Shown here in pieces: positions 51,082 to 58,336 of a DNA stretch of 64,000 nt. The translations under genes were made by a program, and so were the position numbers. Every line of letters starts with the position of its first letter. Within the stretch, counting starts at the first letter, position 1. Source of the stretch: Holacanthus passer (lineage: Eukaryota > Chordata > Actinopteri > Pomacanthidae); assembly GCA_025331565.1 (NCBI GenBank), contig JAFREQ010000012.1:13692501-13756500 (forward strand), written 5' to 3'. The notes beneath the pieces were generated by a model. That model made no database searches, was not told the DNA's origin, and saw only the letters and a list, made by a program, of their open reading frames with translations.

Positions 51082-53863
51082 CACAACAGGAACACTGTGA
51101 TGGGAGTTAACACAGGGATGAGCCAAGCCCTCCTCGGTAACAATCCCCTGGCCACTATCCAAGGTGTGTTTGAGAGAAAGAGAGATGCTGAAATGGGTTT
51201 ATTTCAGGAGAGCAAAGACATAAAACTTAGCATCAGCACCACTGATAAGCAGAATATAATTTAGAGGTCAAGGCTGAGGTGGAGGTGTGCTTTATTAATT
51301 TAATTTCTGGGAAAATCTCAGGGTCATAGAATACATAAAAATACCCAGAGTTTTTATGTTCAGCACACTGGCGATACATTTCCCTCCTCTCAAACATTTA
51401 CACGAACCTTCGTCTCTCATACACTCCTACACGCACATAAATGCTCAAACTCAGCCACATACTGTACACGACACATCCCCTCTCACACACCTTCCTACAC
51501 TTGAGAACAATACAAGAATAGCACAGGAGAAAAAAAAACAAAACATGTACAATCCTGCCGAAATGACCACCAAACAGTCCCGACCACCATCAGCAGAGCT
51601 AATTTTTAATCATACTTTGTGGCGTGAGGGTGAGAAGGGGGAGAGAGATGTATTAAAAAGAGAAGTGTGATGATGAGTAATACAGTTATGCATGGTAGGT
51701 GAATCAAATCGAACTGGTAGACTGCAGGCTGGAGACATGGGTGAATAGGCAGCGGAGGGTTTTTGCTCATCCACAGTATGAAGCAGCTGAGGACAGAGAG
51801 AGTTGTAGTGAGGAAGAGTGACTTATTTTCTCATATGCTGTCATGGACATCCATTAATCCATCCCATCAAGTGTGACTGACAATGGTTACGTTAATGTGT
51901 GGTTTCGTTTCTGTGTGTGCGTCTGTGCTGTCTTGCTCATCTTTAGCCCTTCATCTCTTCATTTCATCATTGGTCAGGTCGAATTCGCCAAAAGTCACAA
52001 AGTTGTTGCGGTTATTTTTGTGTGAACATGTGCACAACTAATGGGCACAATGACACAAACCATCAGCTTTAAATATCAGATTTTGGAGTCACAGAGCAGG
52101 AGCTACATTTTGGATTTGCGCCACTTTGATGCTCAACGCTCACACACCAAGAGATCGATCACTGAGGAGGCAGAAATAACAGTTTCTTCACCAAAAGTAG
52201 CCTCAACAGACCATAATGCTGTGCACCCACAAGACATTTTGAGCTTTGAGTAGTCTGGGTGCTGAATGCTTTTTCTGCAATCAGAAATATTATTAGCCTG
52301 CACTCACATGTAGCATTTTGTGTGTGAAAGAAGCTGCGTTCACAACCAGTAATCATTGGTTCAATAACACCAGACCACTCGTGTCAGCTACCTGTTACTC
52401 TTCTGTGTCAGATCCCATAAGATTAGCTTGCAACAGATATTGGACAATATTTAGTTATTATGACAAGTGGTTATCTCACCCTGGTATAACAGACCTCAGT
52501 ATAAACCACGTCACATTTTGCTTAGACATGACAAGAATTTTTATTCCACGGTAAAGTTAGCAATAATAAATATGTAATGTCCAGTTAGACTTTCAAAATA
52601 AGACTCTGAGAAACTGAATCAGGTGATGGTTGCAGTATGGTGATGTTTAGGTATGAAAACTACTTGGTTAGGTTTAGAAAAAGATTGTGGTTTGGGTTAA
52701 AAAAATTATCCACGTTGACTATTCGTGTCACATGAGAAACAAAACTCTGTGTCCTGTGTGAAAGTCCTGACTCATCCACCCCAACCTCCACCATATGCAG
52801 ACTTTCTCTTTATAAGTTTGTCCTTTGCGCCTGGCCTTATTGCCCCCTGCTGGTACTACACCTTGTGTATTTTTAACTCCTATGTGAGGCAAAACATGAC
52901 GTTGGCGCACTATCCTCTTGTGGATCAGTGGGTCAATTACACACTTAGGCTTTGAGGCCAGGTTGGTTATCTTTATAGGCACAAATGGTGTTTTTTGACA
53001 AAGTTAAACGCAACTCGCACTCCAAAAAATGGACTGTACAACTTCACTGTGAGCGCCTTGTGGCTGCTGCTTTCCGTTTGAAAGAGGTGGTGACGGTTAT
53101 TCTCTCATTACTTCTGCTGAATGCAACAGGTTCAGACTCTTTGTCTGGCTTGGCTGTGTACTGTAGGAAATGATTAACCTATTACCTAACCTAGTATTGG
53201 TAGATGAGGAAGCCTGGCAGAGAGTTGATAGGCGGAAAACATGACATTGAAATACTTTATAGCAAAGGACAACTACTCAAATGTATTTAATATTACTTTA
53301 AGATAACAAACTATAATGTGACAAAGGAGTGGTGGAAAGGTGAAAAGTAGAGTGGATGACTGTGTTTTTATTTTTGAAGGTTCTGAAGGAAGAGAAGTAG
53401 GAAGGTTTACACCAAACATTTACCTGAGGAGGAGAGAAATTACACCCGAACACAAATATGAAAATAATTCCGATGAAATACTGTAAAAGTGGAATATTGC
53501 TTGAACAGCTTTCTCTTCTCTTTCCCTCACTCAGCCCTAGCAGCCAGTGGTGGCCAGCTGCCTCTTTCCAGTCTTGAGGGGGGCAGTAAGGTGATGCTGG
53601 GGGCCTCTGGGGGCCAAGGAGGAGGCCTCCCCTCCTCCCTCTTCCTCAACCACCCCGCCCTCCTCCACATGGGCCAGAACCCCGGCGCTGGACTGATCAG
53701 CGCCGCCGTAGCCAAAGCCTCCCAGGCCTCCCCCTTCCCCTCAGCCAGCAGCATCAGCCCCACCCCTTGCTCCCCCTCCCCCTGCTCCAGCCCCGCCTCT
53801 TCCTGCTCCTCCAGCGAAATGGCACACAGCCCGCCATCTCTGGGCGGAGCCAAGATTGAGTGA
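16869..53863 (+). CDS. pou2f2: POU class 2 homeobox transcription factor, Oct-2-like (whole gene, spliced)
   Basis: Sequence-specific nuclear transcription factor that binds the octamer ATGCAAAT through a bipartite POU domain. In mammals Oct-2 acts in B cells and neurons, with the co-activator OCA-B. Coding exons: 16869-16968 or 39930-39984 (alternatives), then 44839-44904, 45229-45263, 45769-45825, 46611-46730, 46928-47266, 47613-47718, 47844-47935, 48068-48217, 48330-48471, 48581-48729, 49154-49351, 49442-49647, 50655-50723, 51090-51163, 53535-53863. Total 2232 nt (743 aa) with exon 1a, 2187 nt (728 aa) with 1b. Domains in the 743-aa form: Gln/Ala-rich 127-239, POU-specific about 329-403, linker 404-429, homeodomain 430-489, Ser/Thr/Pro-rich tail. 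Assignment to Oct-2 rather than Oct-1 rests on the IRMSKP, ERNGP..NHQ and DIQQLLQLQQLVLVPGH segments, which I recognise from mammalian Oct-2. The protein is longer than canonical mammalian Oct-2 (under 500 aa) because of the Gln-rich exon and long C-terminus. The exon structure is inferred from splice signals and phase, without transcript data. Confidence 0.9.
17102..17145. repeat. (CA)n microsatellite beside exon 1a
   Basis: CA run with one CAAA interruption, about 130 bp past the exon 1a donor, within the CpG-rich block. Confidence 0.9.
19717..19749. repeat. (CT)n microsatellite
   Basis: About 33 bp of uninterrupted TC. Confidence 0.95.
21635..21690. repeat. (TG)n microsatellite, interrupted
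   Basis: TG run with one CTG interruption near 21668. Confidence 0.9.
22608..22658. repeat. (CA)n microsatellite, interrupted
   Basis: CA run broken by GAGCT near 22641. Confidence 0.9.
23444..23474. repeat. (CT)n microsatellite
   Basis: About 31 bp of uninterrupted CT. Confidence 0.95.
24380..24600. promoter_or_regulatory. Candidate conserved non-coding block
   Basis: Unique, balanced-composition block containing several homeodomain-like cores (CAGTAATTAGGAG, CTCATTAGCGGCTAG, CTGAATTAGGAG), flanked by microsatellite-rich DNA in the first intron. The regulatory role is a guess from texture. Confidence 0.25.
25879..25913. repeat. (CA)n microsatellite
   Basis: About 34 bp of CA inside a longer purine/pyrimidine-asymmetric region. 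Confidence 0.95.
26160..26185. repeat. (GA)n microsatellite
   Basis: Short pure AG run inside the purine-rich 25640-26220 region. Confidence 0.95.
28367..28400. repeat. (CT)n microsatellite
   Basis: CT run with one CG interruption. Confidence 0.95.
28999..29088. repeat. (TG)n microsatellite, about 85 bp
   Basis: Nearly pure TG with one TTG interruption near 29031. One of the two longest dinucleotide tracts in the window. Confidence 0.95.
29453..29760 (+). repeat. Teleost interspersed repeat fragment after a (CT)n tract
   Basis: A (CT)n run (29456-29481) followed by CAAATTCAAATGAGCTACAC and TGGCATGACC..TTGCCAAAGCATG. This resembles a frequent fish repeat (CT-run, AAATTCAAAT..GCTTTATTGGCATGA, ..TTGCCAAAGC). 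The downstream boundary is not clear. I cannot name the family with certainty. Confidence 0.6.
30470..30522. repeat. (CT)n / CCCTCT microsatellite
   Basis: CT run with CCCT interruptions, followed by ATTGATCC. Confidence 0.9.
31278..31445 (+). repeat. Teleost interspersed repeat fragment
   Basis: Contains TTTATTTATATAGCCCCAAA, ACCCTCTGTCTTTGGACCCT, TGATTCGGGAAGGGAAACC, CTCCACAAAAAC and TTTAACAGGAAAGAAAAGG, all in the order seen in a very common percomorph repeat. No coding capacity. The family name is uncertain. Confidence 0.65.
32603..32646. repeat. (TG)n microsatellite
   Basis: About 44 bp of uninterrupted TG in the long first intron. Confidence 0.95.
37302..37345. repeat. (CA)n microsatellite
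   Basis: About 44 bp of uninterrupted CA in the long first intron. Confidence 0.95.
38085..38405 (+). mobile_element. Degenerate MITE copy of the 9277-9592 family
   Basis: Shares the internal landmarks in the same order: AACAATTATTTTCTAG, GAGGTGACAGCCTCAAATTC, TTGTTTTATCCAATCATC, CCAAAGACATTCAGTTTTC, CATGTTCAAGAAGTTTGG, and an end resembling ATCAACAAATCATTTCAACT. The terminal repeats are eroded. Confidence 0.7.
38820..38833 (-). promoter_or_regulatory. CTCF-like motif
   Basis: GTGCCACCTTGTGG matches 13 of 14 positions of the reverse CTCF core as I know it. It lies 1.1 kb upstream of exon 1b, between the two alternative first exons. Confidence 0.35.
39930..39984 (+). CDS. pou2f2: pou2f2 alternative first coding exon 1b
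   Basis: Encodes MTKTAAIAAKDFSSMWLP plus one base, ending at the strong donor CAG|GTGAGT (39985). An in-frame TAG at 39900-39902 lies just upstream, so the ATG at 39930 sets the start. After splicing to exon 2 the junction reads FSSMWLPDIRMSKP, which aligns with human Oct-2 HSSMGAPEIRMSKP. This is therefore the likely counterpart of the usual mammalian first coding exon. The CTCTCTCACAG ending at 39921 could also be an acceptor, so the exon may have upstream non-coding leader exons. A 79-bp (TG)n tract starts 89 bp downstream of the donor. Confidence 0.75.
40074..40152. repeat. (TG)n microsatellite just downstream of exon 1b
   Basis: About 79 bp, one TA interruption near 40121, passing into a short GA run. 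It starts 89 bp from the exon 1b donor. Confidence 0.95.
40270..40326. repeat. (GGAT)n tetranucleotide tract
   Basis: Imperfect GGAT/GGAA units, then a pure ATGG run at the right end. Confidence 0.9.
40696..40742. repeat. (TG)n microsatellite
   Basis: About 46 bp of uninterrupted TG in the intron after exon 1b. Confidence 0.95.
41321..41328. promoter_or_regulatory. Perfect octamer motif ATGCAAAT
   Basis: Exact octamer in AT-rich intronic DNA between exon 1b and exon 2 (AAATGCAAATTAAATC). The AT-rich context raises the chance of a random match. Confidence 0.3.
43996..44003. promoter_or_regulatory. Perfect octamer motif ATTTGCAT
   Basis: Exact octamer about 840 bp upstream of exon 2, in the sequence GGCAGATTTGCATGTTTTC. 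It sits 25 bp before a (TG)n tract. The match is clear; its function is inferred. Confidence 0.45.
44029..44073. repeat. (TG)n microsatellite
   Basis: About 44 bp of TG, 26 bp after the octamer at 43996. Confidence 0.95.
44839..44904 (+). CDS. pou2f2: pou2f2 exon 2 (first shared coding exon)
   Basis: Acceptor ATTTACAG at 44838, donor ACAG|GTAAGA. Encodes D-IRMSKPVEVEKVGADSPLEGT. This aligns with human Oct-2 IRMSKPLEAEKQGLDSPSEHT, the segment that identifies the gene as Oct-2. The exon contains an internal Met (IR-M-SKP) that could serve as a start in shorter transcripts. A perfect octamer lies 37 bp past the donor, at 44941-44948. Confidence 0.93.
44941..44948. promoter_or_regulatory. Perfect octamer motif ATTTGCAT
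   Basis: Exact octamer 37 bp downstream of the exon 2 donor, in CTATTTGCATTTG. It is part of the cluster spanning 43996-46192. Confidence 0.45.
45229..45263 (+). CDS. pou2f2: pou2f2 exon 3
   Basis: A 35-nt micro-exon with acceptor CTACGCAG and donor CAG|GTACGT. Encodes (D)SERNGPESNHQ, matching human Oct-2 DTERNGPDTNHQ. It ends in phase 0. Confidence 0.93.
45360..45690 (+). mobile_element. Degenerate MITE copy inside intron 3 of pou2f2
   Basis: Landmarks: TTTGTCAATTCATTTTC, GATGTCAGAAAATAGT, TTTTGTTCAATTAATAGGGC, CCAAACATGTTCAGCTGAG, CACATTTAAGAAGTTGGAAG, then AT-rich sequence with AATTGATCAAAATTAATTA. Same order and orientation as the 9277 copy. Confidence 0.65.
45769..45825 (+). CDS. pou2f2: pou2f2 exon 4
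   Basis: Nineteen codons (AQSMKVNPFPLSPTLSSSK), acceptor TCCTTTAG, donor AAG|GTGAGT. It corresponds to human Oct-2 NPQNKTSPFSVSPTGPSTK. Its length is a multiple of three, so it can be skipped in frame. A (TG)n tract begins 13 nt past the donor (45839-45867). Confidence 0.92.
46165..46192. promoter_or_regulatory. Inverted pair of perfect octamer motifs
   Basis: ATTTGCAT at 46165-46172 and ATGCAAAT at 46185-46192, separated by 12 bp, in intron 4 of pou2f2. Both are exact matches to the consensus bound by POU class 2 factors. The start-to-start distance is 20 bp, about two helical turns, so both sites would face the same side of the DNA. The element lies 419 bp upstream of exon 5. Confidence 0.7.
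46611..46730 (+). CDS. pou2f2: pou2f2 exon 5
   Basis: Forty codons with acceptor TGCCCCACAG and donor GGG|GTAAGA. It begins NKMEECGEMSPALPLSHGP and ends TQLMLTGSQLAG. The terminal LMLTGSQLAG is identical to human Oct-2. The exon is symmetric (phase 0-0). Confidence 0.93.
46928..47266 (+). CDS. pou2f2: pou2f2 exon 6, Gln/Ala-rich activation segment
   Basis: 113 codons, phase 0-0, acceptor CTTCGCCAG, donor CAG|GTACCG, separated from exon 5 by an intron of only 197 bp. It begins [19 protein letters not shown] and continues [10 protein letters not shown], very like the Oct-1 segment [26 protein letters not shown]. Ala/His, Asn-Gln-Gln and poly-Gln stretches follow, and it closes with a Pro-rich stretch and LSQPIQLTAQ (Oct-1 has LSQPIQIAQ). 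Gln-rich regions of Oct-1/Oct-2 are activation domains. In the canonical mammalian Oct-2 that I know, SQLAG joins DIQQ directly, which is what skipping this exon would produce here. Confidence 0.92.
47099..47125 (+). repeat. pou2f2: (CAG)9 encoding poly-Gln
   Basis: Nine uninterrupted CAG codons within exon 6 give nine glutamines, in a wider Gln/Ala-rich setting. Pure CAG runs of this kind tend to vary in length between individuals. Confidence 0.9.
47613..47718 (+). CDS. pou2f2: pou2f2 exon 7
   Basis: Acceptor ATTGAACAG, donor CAAG|GTGGGC. Encodes DIQQLLQLQQLVLVPGH, then PLPSPAQFLLPQAQQGQQ. It aligns closely with human Oct-2 DIQQLLQLQQLVLVPGHHLQPPAQFLLPQAQQ and is part of the Gln/Leu-rich N-terminal activation region. 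Confidence 0.94.
47844..47935 (+). CDS. pou2f2: pou2f2 exon 8
   Basis: Preceded by an excellent T-rich tract and CAG; donor CAG|GTATGA. Encodes GLLSTPNLIPLPQQNQGSLL and then SAPTRLGLQAQ, matching human Oct-2 GLLPTPNLFQLPQQTQGALL. Confidence 0.93.
48068..48217 (+). CDS. pou2f2: pou2f2 exon 9, start of the POU-specific domain
   Basis: Fifty codons, acceptor TCCTACAG, donor CAG|GTGGGG. A short variable stretch (RDKSVEVSGGGG...) is followed by HPEEPSDLEELEQFA and RTFKQRRIKLGFTQ. This opens the POU-specific domain at about residue 329 of the 743-aa form. Gln355 at the exon end corresponds to the DNA-contacting Gln27 of the Oct-1 POU-specific domain. Confidence 0.95.
48330..48471 (+). CDS. pou2f2: pou2f2 exon 10, POU-specific domain core
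   Basis: Acceptor TCCATCAG, donor GCAG|GTGAGC. Encodes [40 protein letters not shown] and EKWLNDA. This appears identical to mammalian Oct-1 and Oct-2. The recognition helix carries Gln372, Thr373 and Arg377 (Gln44, Thr45 and Arg49 of the domain), which contact the ATGC half of the octamer. Confidence 0.96.
48581..48729 (+). CDS. pou2f2: pou2f2 exon 11, POU linker and homeodomain N-terminal half
   Basis: Acceptor TTCATCAG, donor ACG|GTAAGA. Completes Glu403, then gives the flexible linker TMSIDSTLPSPSSLSSPSLG and FDGVPG (Oct-2 type; Oct-1 differs). The homeodomain starts at residue 430: RRRKKRTSIETNVRVALERS, then FMT. The basic arm RRRKKR is the expected nuclear-localisation and minor-groove arm. 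FMT at the exon end differs from FLA (mammalian Oct-2) and FLE (Oct-1). Confidence 0.95.
49154..49351 (+). CDS. pou2f2: pou2f2 exon 12, homeodomain C-terminal half
   Basis: Acceptor CTCCTGCAG, donor ATG|GTAAAT. Encodes NQKPTSEEILLIAEQLNMEK, then EVIRVWFCNRRQKEKRINP. Helix 3 retains the POU-type Cys at homeodomain position 50 and the invariant WFxNRR. The rest (TSATPPLPSQPP... to YSPHM) is Pro/Ser-rich and ends like human Oct-2 KPASYSPHM. Confidence 0.96.
49442..49647 (+). CDS. pou2f2: pou2f2 exon 13, Ser/Thr/Pro-rich C-terminal region
   Basis: Acceptor CTCTGCCAG, donor ACAGG|GTAAGA. Encodes MSSQLSQAVTSLSSTTVTTM, then a Ser/Thr/Pro-rich stretch with VTPPPPPRSTASPAAPSHSA and LNLNTG. Human Oct-2 has SQASSSLSTTVTTLSSAVG, VTPPPP and SHSA..GLNPSTG in the same order. 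The exon ends in phase 2 and can join either exon 14 or exon 15 in frame. Confidence 0.92.
49648..50654 (+). other. pou2f2: Intron 13 of pou2f2
   Basis: 1.0 kb, AT-rich, with a (CA)n tract at about 50500-50519 and a second short one at 50548-50557. I see no exon in it. Confidence 0.6.
50655..50723 (+). CDS. pou2f2: pou2f2 exon 14, probable cassette exon with alternative stop
   Basis: Acceptor GTTCACAG, donor GAG|GTGAAT. The 69-nt length makes it skippable in frame. Joined to exon 13 it reads ..LNTG-LWRVGKKNGDVSNYI and TDFAANLR. The position and the GLW start recall the human Oct-2 terminus (..STGPGLWWNPAPYQP). If the donor is not used, translation meets TGA at 50725-50727 directly after Arg610, giving a 610-aa form. 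The exon is supported by splice signals and phase only, and three shared residues are weak homology evidence. Confidence 0.65.
51035..51080. repeat. (TG)23 tract abutting the exon 15 acceptor
   Basis: Pure TG, ending 9 bp before the acceptor junction (ACACAACAG|G), where a pyrimidine tract would normally be. Confidence 0.95.
51090..51163 (+). CDS. pou2f2: pou2f2 exon 15
   Basis: Acceptor ACACAACAG preceded by a long (TG)n tract instead of a pyrimidine tract; donor CAAG|GTGTGT. Encodes NTVMGVNTGMSQALLGNNPL and ATIQ, which aligns with Oct-1 GALSPALMSNSTLATIQ. It joins in frame to exon 14 (as Arg-Asn) or directly to exon 13 (as Gly-Asn). Confidence 0.87.
52840..52853 (-). promoter_or_regulatory. 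CTCF-like motif
   Basis: TTGCCCCCTGCTGG matches 13 of 14 core positions, in the last intron. A weaker relative (TTGCCCCCTGCTGA) occurs at 57329-57342. Confidence 0.35.
53301..53433 (+). repeat. Direct repeat copy A (last intron)
   Basis: Shares GTGACAAAGGAGTGGTGG, GAGTGGATGACTGTG, TCTGAAGGAAGAGAAGTAGG and CAAACATTTACCTGAGGAGG with 54283-54452 in the same order and orientation, with roughly 85-90% identity in the blocks compared by eye. It lacks about 25 bp of T-rich sequence present in copy B. Confidence 0.8.
53535..53863 (+). CDS. pou2f2: pou2f2 exon 16, terminal coding exon
   Basis: Acceptor CCCTCACTCAG; stop TGA at 53861-53863. Begins ALAASGGQLPLSSLEGGSKV, matching Oct-1 [20 protein letters not shown], then SLFLNHPALLHMG and GAGLISAAVAKAS. 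It ends in a Ser/Pro/Cys-rich tail, ..EMAHSPPSLGGAKIE. This is the C-terminal domain of the long Oct-1/Oct-2 isoforms. The exon is very GC-rich with C at most third positions, unlike the AT-rich intron before it. Confidence 0.92.
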
Positions 53864-54282
53864 CCGCGCCAAGGGCCAATCAGAGAGGAGGAGGAAGGAG
53901 GAAACGAGAACCTCGCCTTTCACACCAAAGCTATCTCTTTCTCTCTCTTGCGCTCTTCTTCCGTTATTTTTTTCGCAATGGCTCTCTCTCTCTTTCTCTC
54001 TCTTTCGATGCCAAAAATACACAGAATGAAAGAGGAGAGAGGGAGGGAAAGAAGTGAAAGAGGGGAGAAGGGAGGGGAAAGGGGAAGATTGAAACCAAAA
54101 ATCTTTATCTATCCAAACAGACGGGGAGGAGGCAACGTGGGACCTTTTTGTCAATAACACGTGATATCGACATGGCACCTCTCCACTCTTTCTCTCTGAA
54201 GGAAACCAACCAATGACTCTTTAACAAAGAGATGGAAGAGACGGCAGAGATGCATGTCAGAGTGCATAAACCAAAAATGACA

Positions 54283-54452
54283 AAAGATAAACTTTACTAT
54301 GTGACAAAGGAATGGCGGCAAGGACAAAAAAATGGAGAGGACGACTGTGCTTACGTTTTCCTTTTCTCTTTTTATTATTTCGAAAAGCTGCGGGTCTGAA
54401 GGAAGAGGAGTAGGGAGGATAAGTTTAAACCAAAAATTTACCTGAGGAGGAG
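54283..54452 (+). repeat. Direct repeat copy B (3' UTR)
   Basis: Partner of copy A: GTGACAAAGGAATGGCGG, GAGAGGACGACTGTG, TCTGAAGGAAGAGGAGTAGG and CAAAAATTTACCTGAGGAGG. The two copies flank the terminal coding exon about 980 bp apart. Confidence 0.8.
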
Positions 54453-57400
54453 GCGGAGGAGGAATATACAATGACAAAAAAAAAAAACGACAACCATACC
54501 AAAATCCCAAATACCAAAAACCAAAAATACGGAGAGAAAAGCTTTATTCAAAGGACGTGTAAATACTGAAGCTATCCAGGACCAGGACATCTACTGCTAC
54601 TGCTACTCACACACACACAAACACACACACACACACATCAAGAGCCAATCCATGTTGCCATCGACTCATCCTGTCTGTGTCCGCTCATGTGTCTCTTATA
54701 GGTTTTCACGCTAGATATTTTGGATAATTTTTGTAAAATGCCAGTTCTGCTGTATCTTCATGTGTTTTTCAGTCTCTTTACCTACCTCTGGTTCGAAGAG
54801 CATAGAATAGCTTTCCTCACTCCTTTTTATTTCAGATTTTCTCAACAGATGCTTGTTATTCAGTATCTATTTTTTACACTTTGAGAAGTACAGTTGGAAT
54901 TTGTTTTTTTAATTATTTATTAGTGTCATTTTAACAATCCAGCTCCTATTTATTGTTGCAGCCTTTTTAGCTTTTGGGGTTTCACTCATCATCAGTGACA
55001 TCATCATCATCGTCTTCATCATACGCATTTGTGTTGTCGAAGTGCATTTCTTTTTATGTTTTCAACGTGACTATTCTGCAGGAATAGAGATGACGAGGGT
55101 GAAAAGATGCTCATTTCAGTCCTCACTAAGTGCCGTAGATCCAAAATAGAGTTGGCACACTGCGAGTCGATTTCAAGGTGTGAATGAATTTATTAAGACC
55201 CAAACATGTGACATTTTGTGCTCTTAATCAGACCACTCTTTCCTCACTCTTAAAGATAACCCATTATCGGTGAGTCCATGGCTAAATGAACATGCCCTGG
55301 AAACTTCACACACTGAAAATGACGTTTGTTAAGAGTGGCGACCGTTTTGAAAGTATGAAATAGGGCTGTGATTGGAGATTTAAAGTAATAACTGTTGAGC
55401 CTGAAGGCCAAATAAGTCAATAAAGCCAAGTTTAGTCACAGCCGACTCTCATTCCTGCCTCGTCAATCAGCGTAGACGCCCCCGACACCTGTCTGTCTAG
55501 ACATGTTTACTGATATTTGTCTGTTTCCATCATCAATCCATCAATCACATTTCACTGTCATTTTCCACCTCAGACTGCCATTAATTCTCAAATGGAAACC
55601 AAAGCATTCTCAAGGCTGTTTCAAGCTCTTTGTAAAGAGCCTCAGCCAAGACATATGAACACAATAAAGACACAGAGGGGAAGGGGGTGGGGGGTGGCTG
55701 ATAACAGGACGTTACCACTGGAAGCCCCCTGGTGTAATCCCCTCCACCTGGCCCGTCCAAAAACCCACGGGGGAAGCTTTATTTAGGGAACTGATCCTTT
55801 ACTCCGAACCCCCAGAAAGAAGGGTTACGCTGGGACAGGCGAAGGAGGGACGCACTGTAGTGAGGGGAGCAGGTGTCACACTTTTTGTAAGAGGATACCA
55901 AAAATAAACCCAAACCAAAAAAAAACAAACCACAACCCAAGGAATGACAGAAGCAAACCAAAAAGAACCCTAACCAAAAATGGCTGGAGGGAGGAGGGGA
56001 GGAGGACAAAAGTGCAGGTGTTGAAAGAAGCATCTCTCTGTCTGTCTGTCTGTCAGCTTCAGGGCTGCAGCATTCGTCCCGCTCTGAAACCGCGTAGCAC
56101 GGATGGAGGGATGGATAGACAGGCAGATAGACAGGTGAGCGAAAGATGGACAGACAATTCCTCCCCTCCTCTGCCTCTCACTCTCTCCAGCTCAGCTCTC
56201 TGGTCCTGGATGGAGCTAAACGCAAATGACCTCACTGAACTGAAATCTTCTAAAAATCTGTTTTTATTTTTCTGTTGGTTGGTTCTGATTGTTTTATCTC
56301 TGCTGTGTCTCTTGATGCCGTTTTATGTACTGTACTTTAGTGCTTATTACTCATTTGGAATAACGTACTCGCTTACTTACTACAAGAGCTCCTTATTTTT
56401 TTCGTAGTCGTGCTAGAGATTTTTATCAGGTGGTTGGAAAAAATACTGTGAAAATTTAGCTTCCAGATTTTTATTAGATAAAGAAACAGACTGTCTTGGC
56501 AGAAAAAAAAGACACACAAAAAGCCAAAAACAAAGAGTTGAATAGCAAACCTTAAAAATGCCAAACCAAATACTGAACCAAACCAAACACAGTAGAAAGG
56601 AACAGACCTGCCTTCTCAGCATGAGGGCACAGAAATGGGTTAAAGTCAATTTGTCTGAGGTGAAACTGCACGTTTTTCTGTATGTAAGTGCACCAAATGG
56701 TAAAACAAAGAAAAATGAATAGGGTCTGCAGTGATGTCTTGTCATTAATCTTGACCCCAGCGACATAAAATACACTTCAGATACAGAATAACACGGCAGC
56801 GGCCTCAGTCAAGTTGACGGTTTGAGAGTTGGACGTAAACATATCCAAAGAATATTTGGTTTGATCCACACCAGAAAAACAGTCGACACACGAGAATCGT
56901 TTCACGAACCAAACTTTAGATGTGGGGTTTGCACCATAAAGGTGAAACCTTTTCTCCACATTGACTCTTAGACGGAATGTATCTGTTAGTGCTTCTATAG
57001 ATTTTGTAGAGAAAAGATCTATGTTCTACTGCTTACTTATCGCTAATGTATTAAAAAGAAAAAACTTACAAAAAAGACTTTGAGAAAAAAAAAGATCCTA
57101 AAAAACATTGATGATAATAACTTGATTTTAGACCAAAAATTTTAACTATCTCTCTTTGGACTTTTTATTTCTCCTTATTGAGATGATTTAGACTTTTGAT
57201 TGTACTATTTATTCAGGGTAGGGTTGGTTTATTTGCTTGTTCTCTATCTTTTTTGCCTTGCTATTTATTTGTTAATTTATTTCTAGAGGTGCTTTTTTCA
57301 TATTCTGGGATGTATTTGTGATGTTTTTTTGCCCCCTGCTGAAGTTCTTTCTTACTTCTTTAAACCAAATAATACCAGAAATGCAACCACAGGTCCTGTA

Positions 57401-58300
57401 GGGACCTAATGAGAGAATATGGCCGACTGGACGGTCAGCCATGAAGATATTCTCATCCTCAATGAGACGACGCTCCTCTTAAAGGGGAGGGGAAGCTCAC
57501 AGTAGTGAGAGGCAGCACTGTGTGGATGAACACCTCATTGTTAAAAGGACTTTTCAAAAGAGAAAATTAATTTGATATGGACAGACACATGCCACTGTGT
57601 CTCCTGATAACAAAACAAAAAAAGAAAGTTGAAATCCTGCTCAATGGAGAAAGTCCAAATGTGATTTGTGTGTGCCTGAGTTACAGCATGAGGTGTTCTT
57701 TGAGACACAGTGCTGCTTCTGTTCTCTGTATTTTCTCCACAGGGAGAAACACACTGAAAGCTTTACAGCTACACAACCAAAAACACAAAAGAAGAAGATC
57801 AACTGGGGCAAAGGCTAAAGTTTTTTACATGATAGAGAGGAAAGAAGGAGGCAAGAGAGAAGAGGGTGATTTTGGATTCCCAGCCGTAAATTGCCCTCTA
57901 ACTTCTCACTTTGTCTCTTTTTCAGTTTTCTCTTTTTGTTTCCACTTTTCTATAAGTTGGTTTAAACTTTTTTCTTCATCCACTGTAGGATGTAAAAGAG
58001 AGATAGTTCATCATATACCTCATATTCTTTGATGATAAACCAAATAGATGAATGCTTTAAAATGCGGGGGTCAAGTGGGGATCAGGGTACCGGGATGGTA
58101 CGTGTGGACGGTGTGTTCGTGTGGCCGGGAGCAGACACAGTAAGGCTAGGTCAAAGGTCGTTGTCCTAATGGGGGTAAACACAGAGGGTTGGGATTGATC
58201 TAGGAATTAACAGATCATTGAATAGATTGCAGTTTTTCTCCATGGGATTCAGAAGGTGCCATTTAAGGTCAAAGGGCCGTACTGGTTCGTGCTCCGGTCT

Positions 58301-58301
<1 letters not shown>

Positions 58302-58334
<33 letters not shown>
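58302..58334. repeat. (CA)n microsatellite in the probable 3' UTR
   Basis: About 33 bp of uninterrupted CA. Confidence 0.95.

Positions 58335-58336
<2 letters not shown>

Larger units (their letters stand above)
51164..53534 (+). other. pou2f2: Last intron of pou2f2
   Basis: 2.37 kb, mostly unique AT-moderate sequence. No exon is supported. It contains a CTCF-like motif at 52840-52853 and, at 53301-53433, a diverged direct repeat of a segment of the 3' UTR (54283-54452). Confidence 0.6.

Noticed and set aside
52340..53300. A degenerate second copy of the terminal exon left of direct repeat copy A
   Set aside because: A full tandem duplication would predict one here, but I could not see any sequence resembling exon 16 in this interval.
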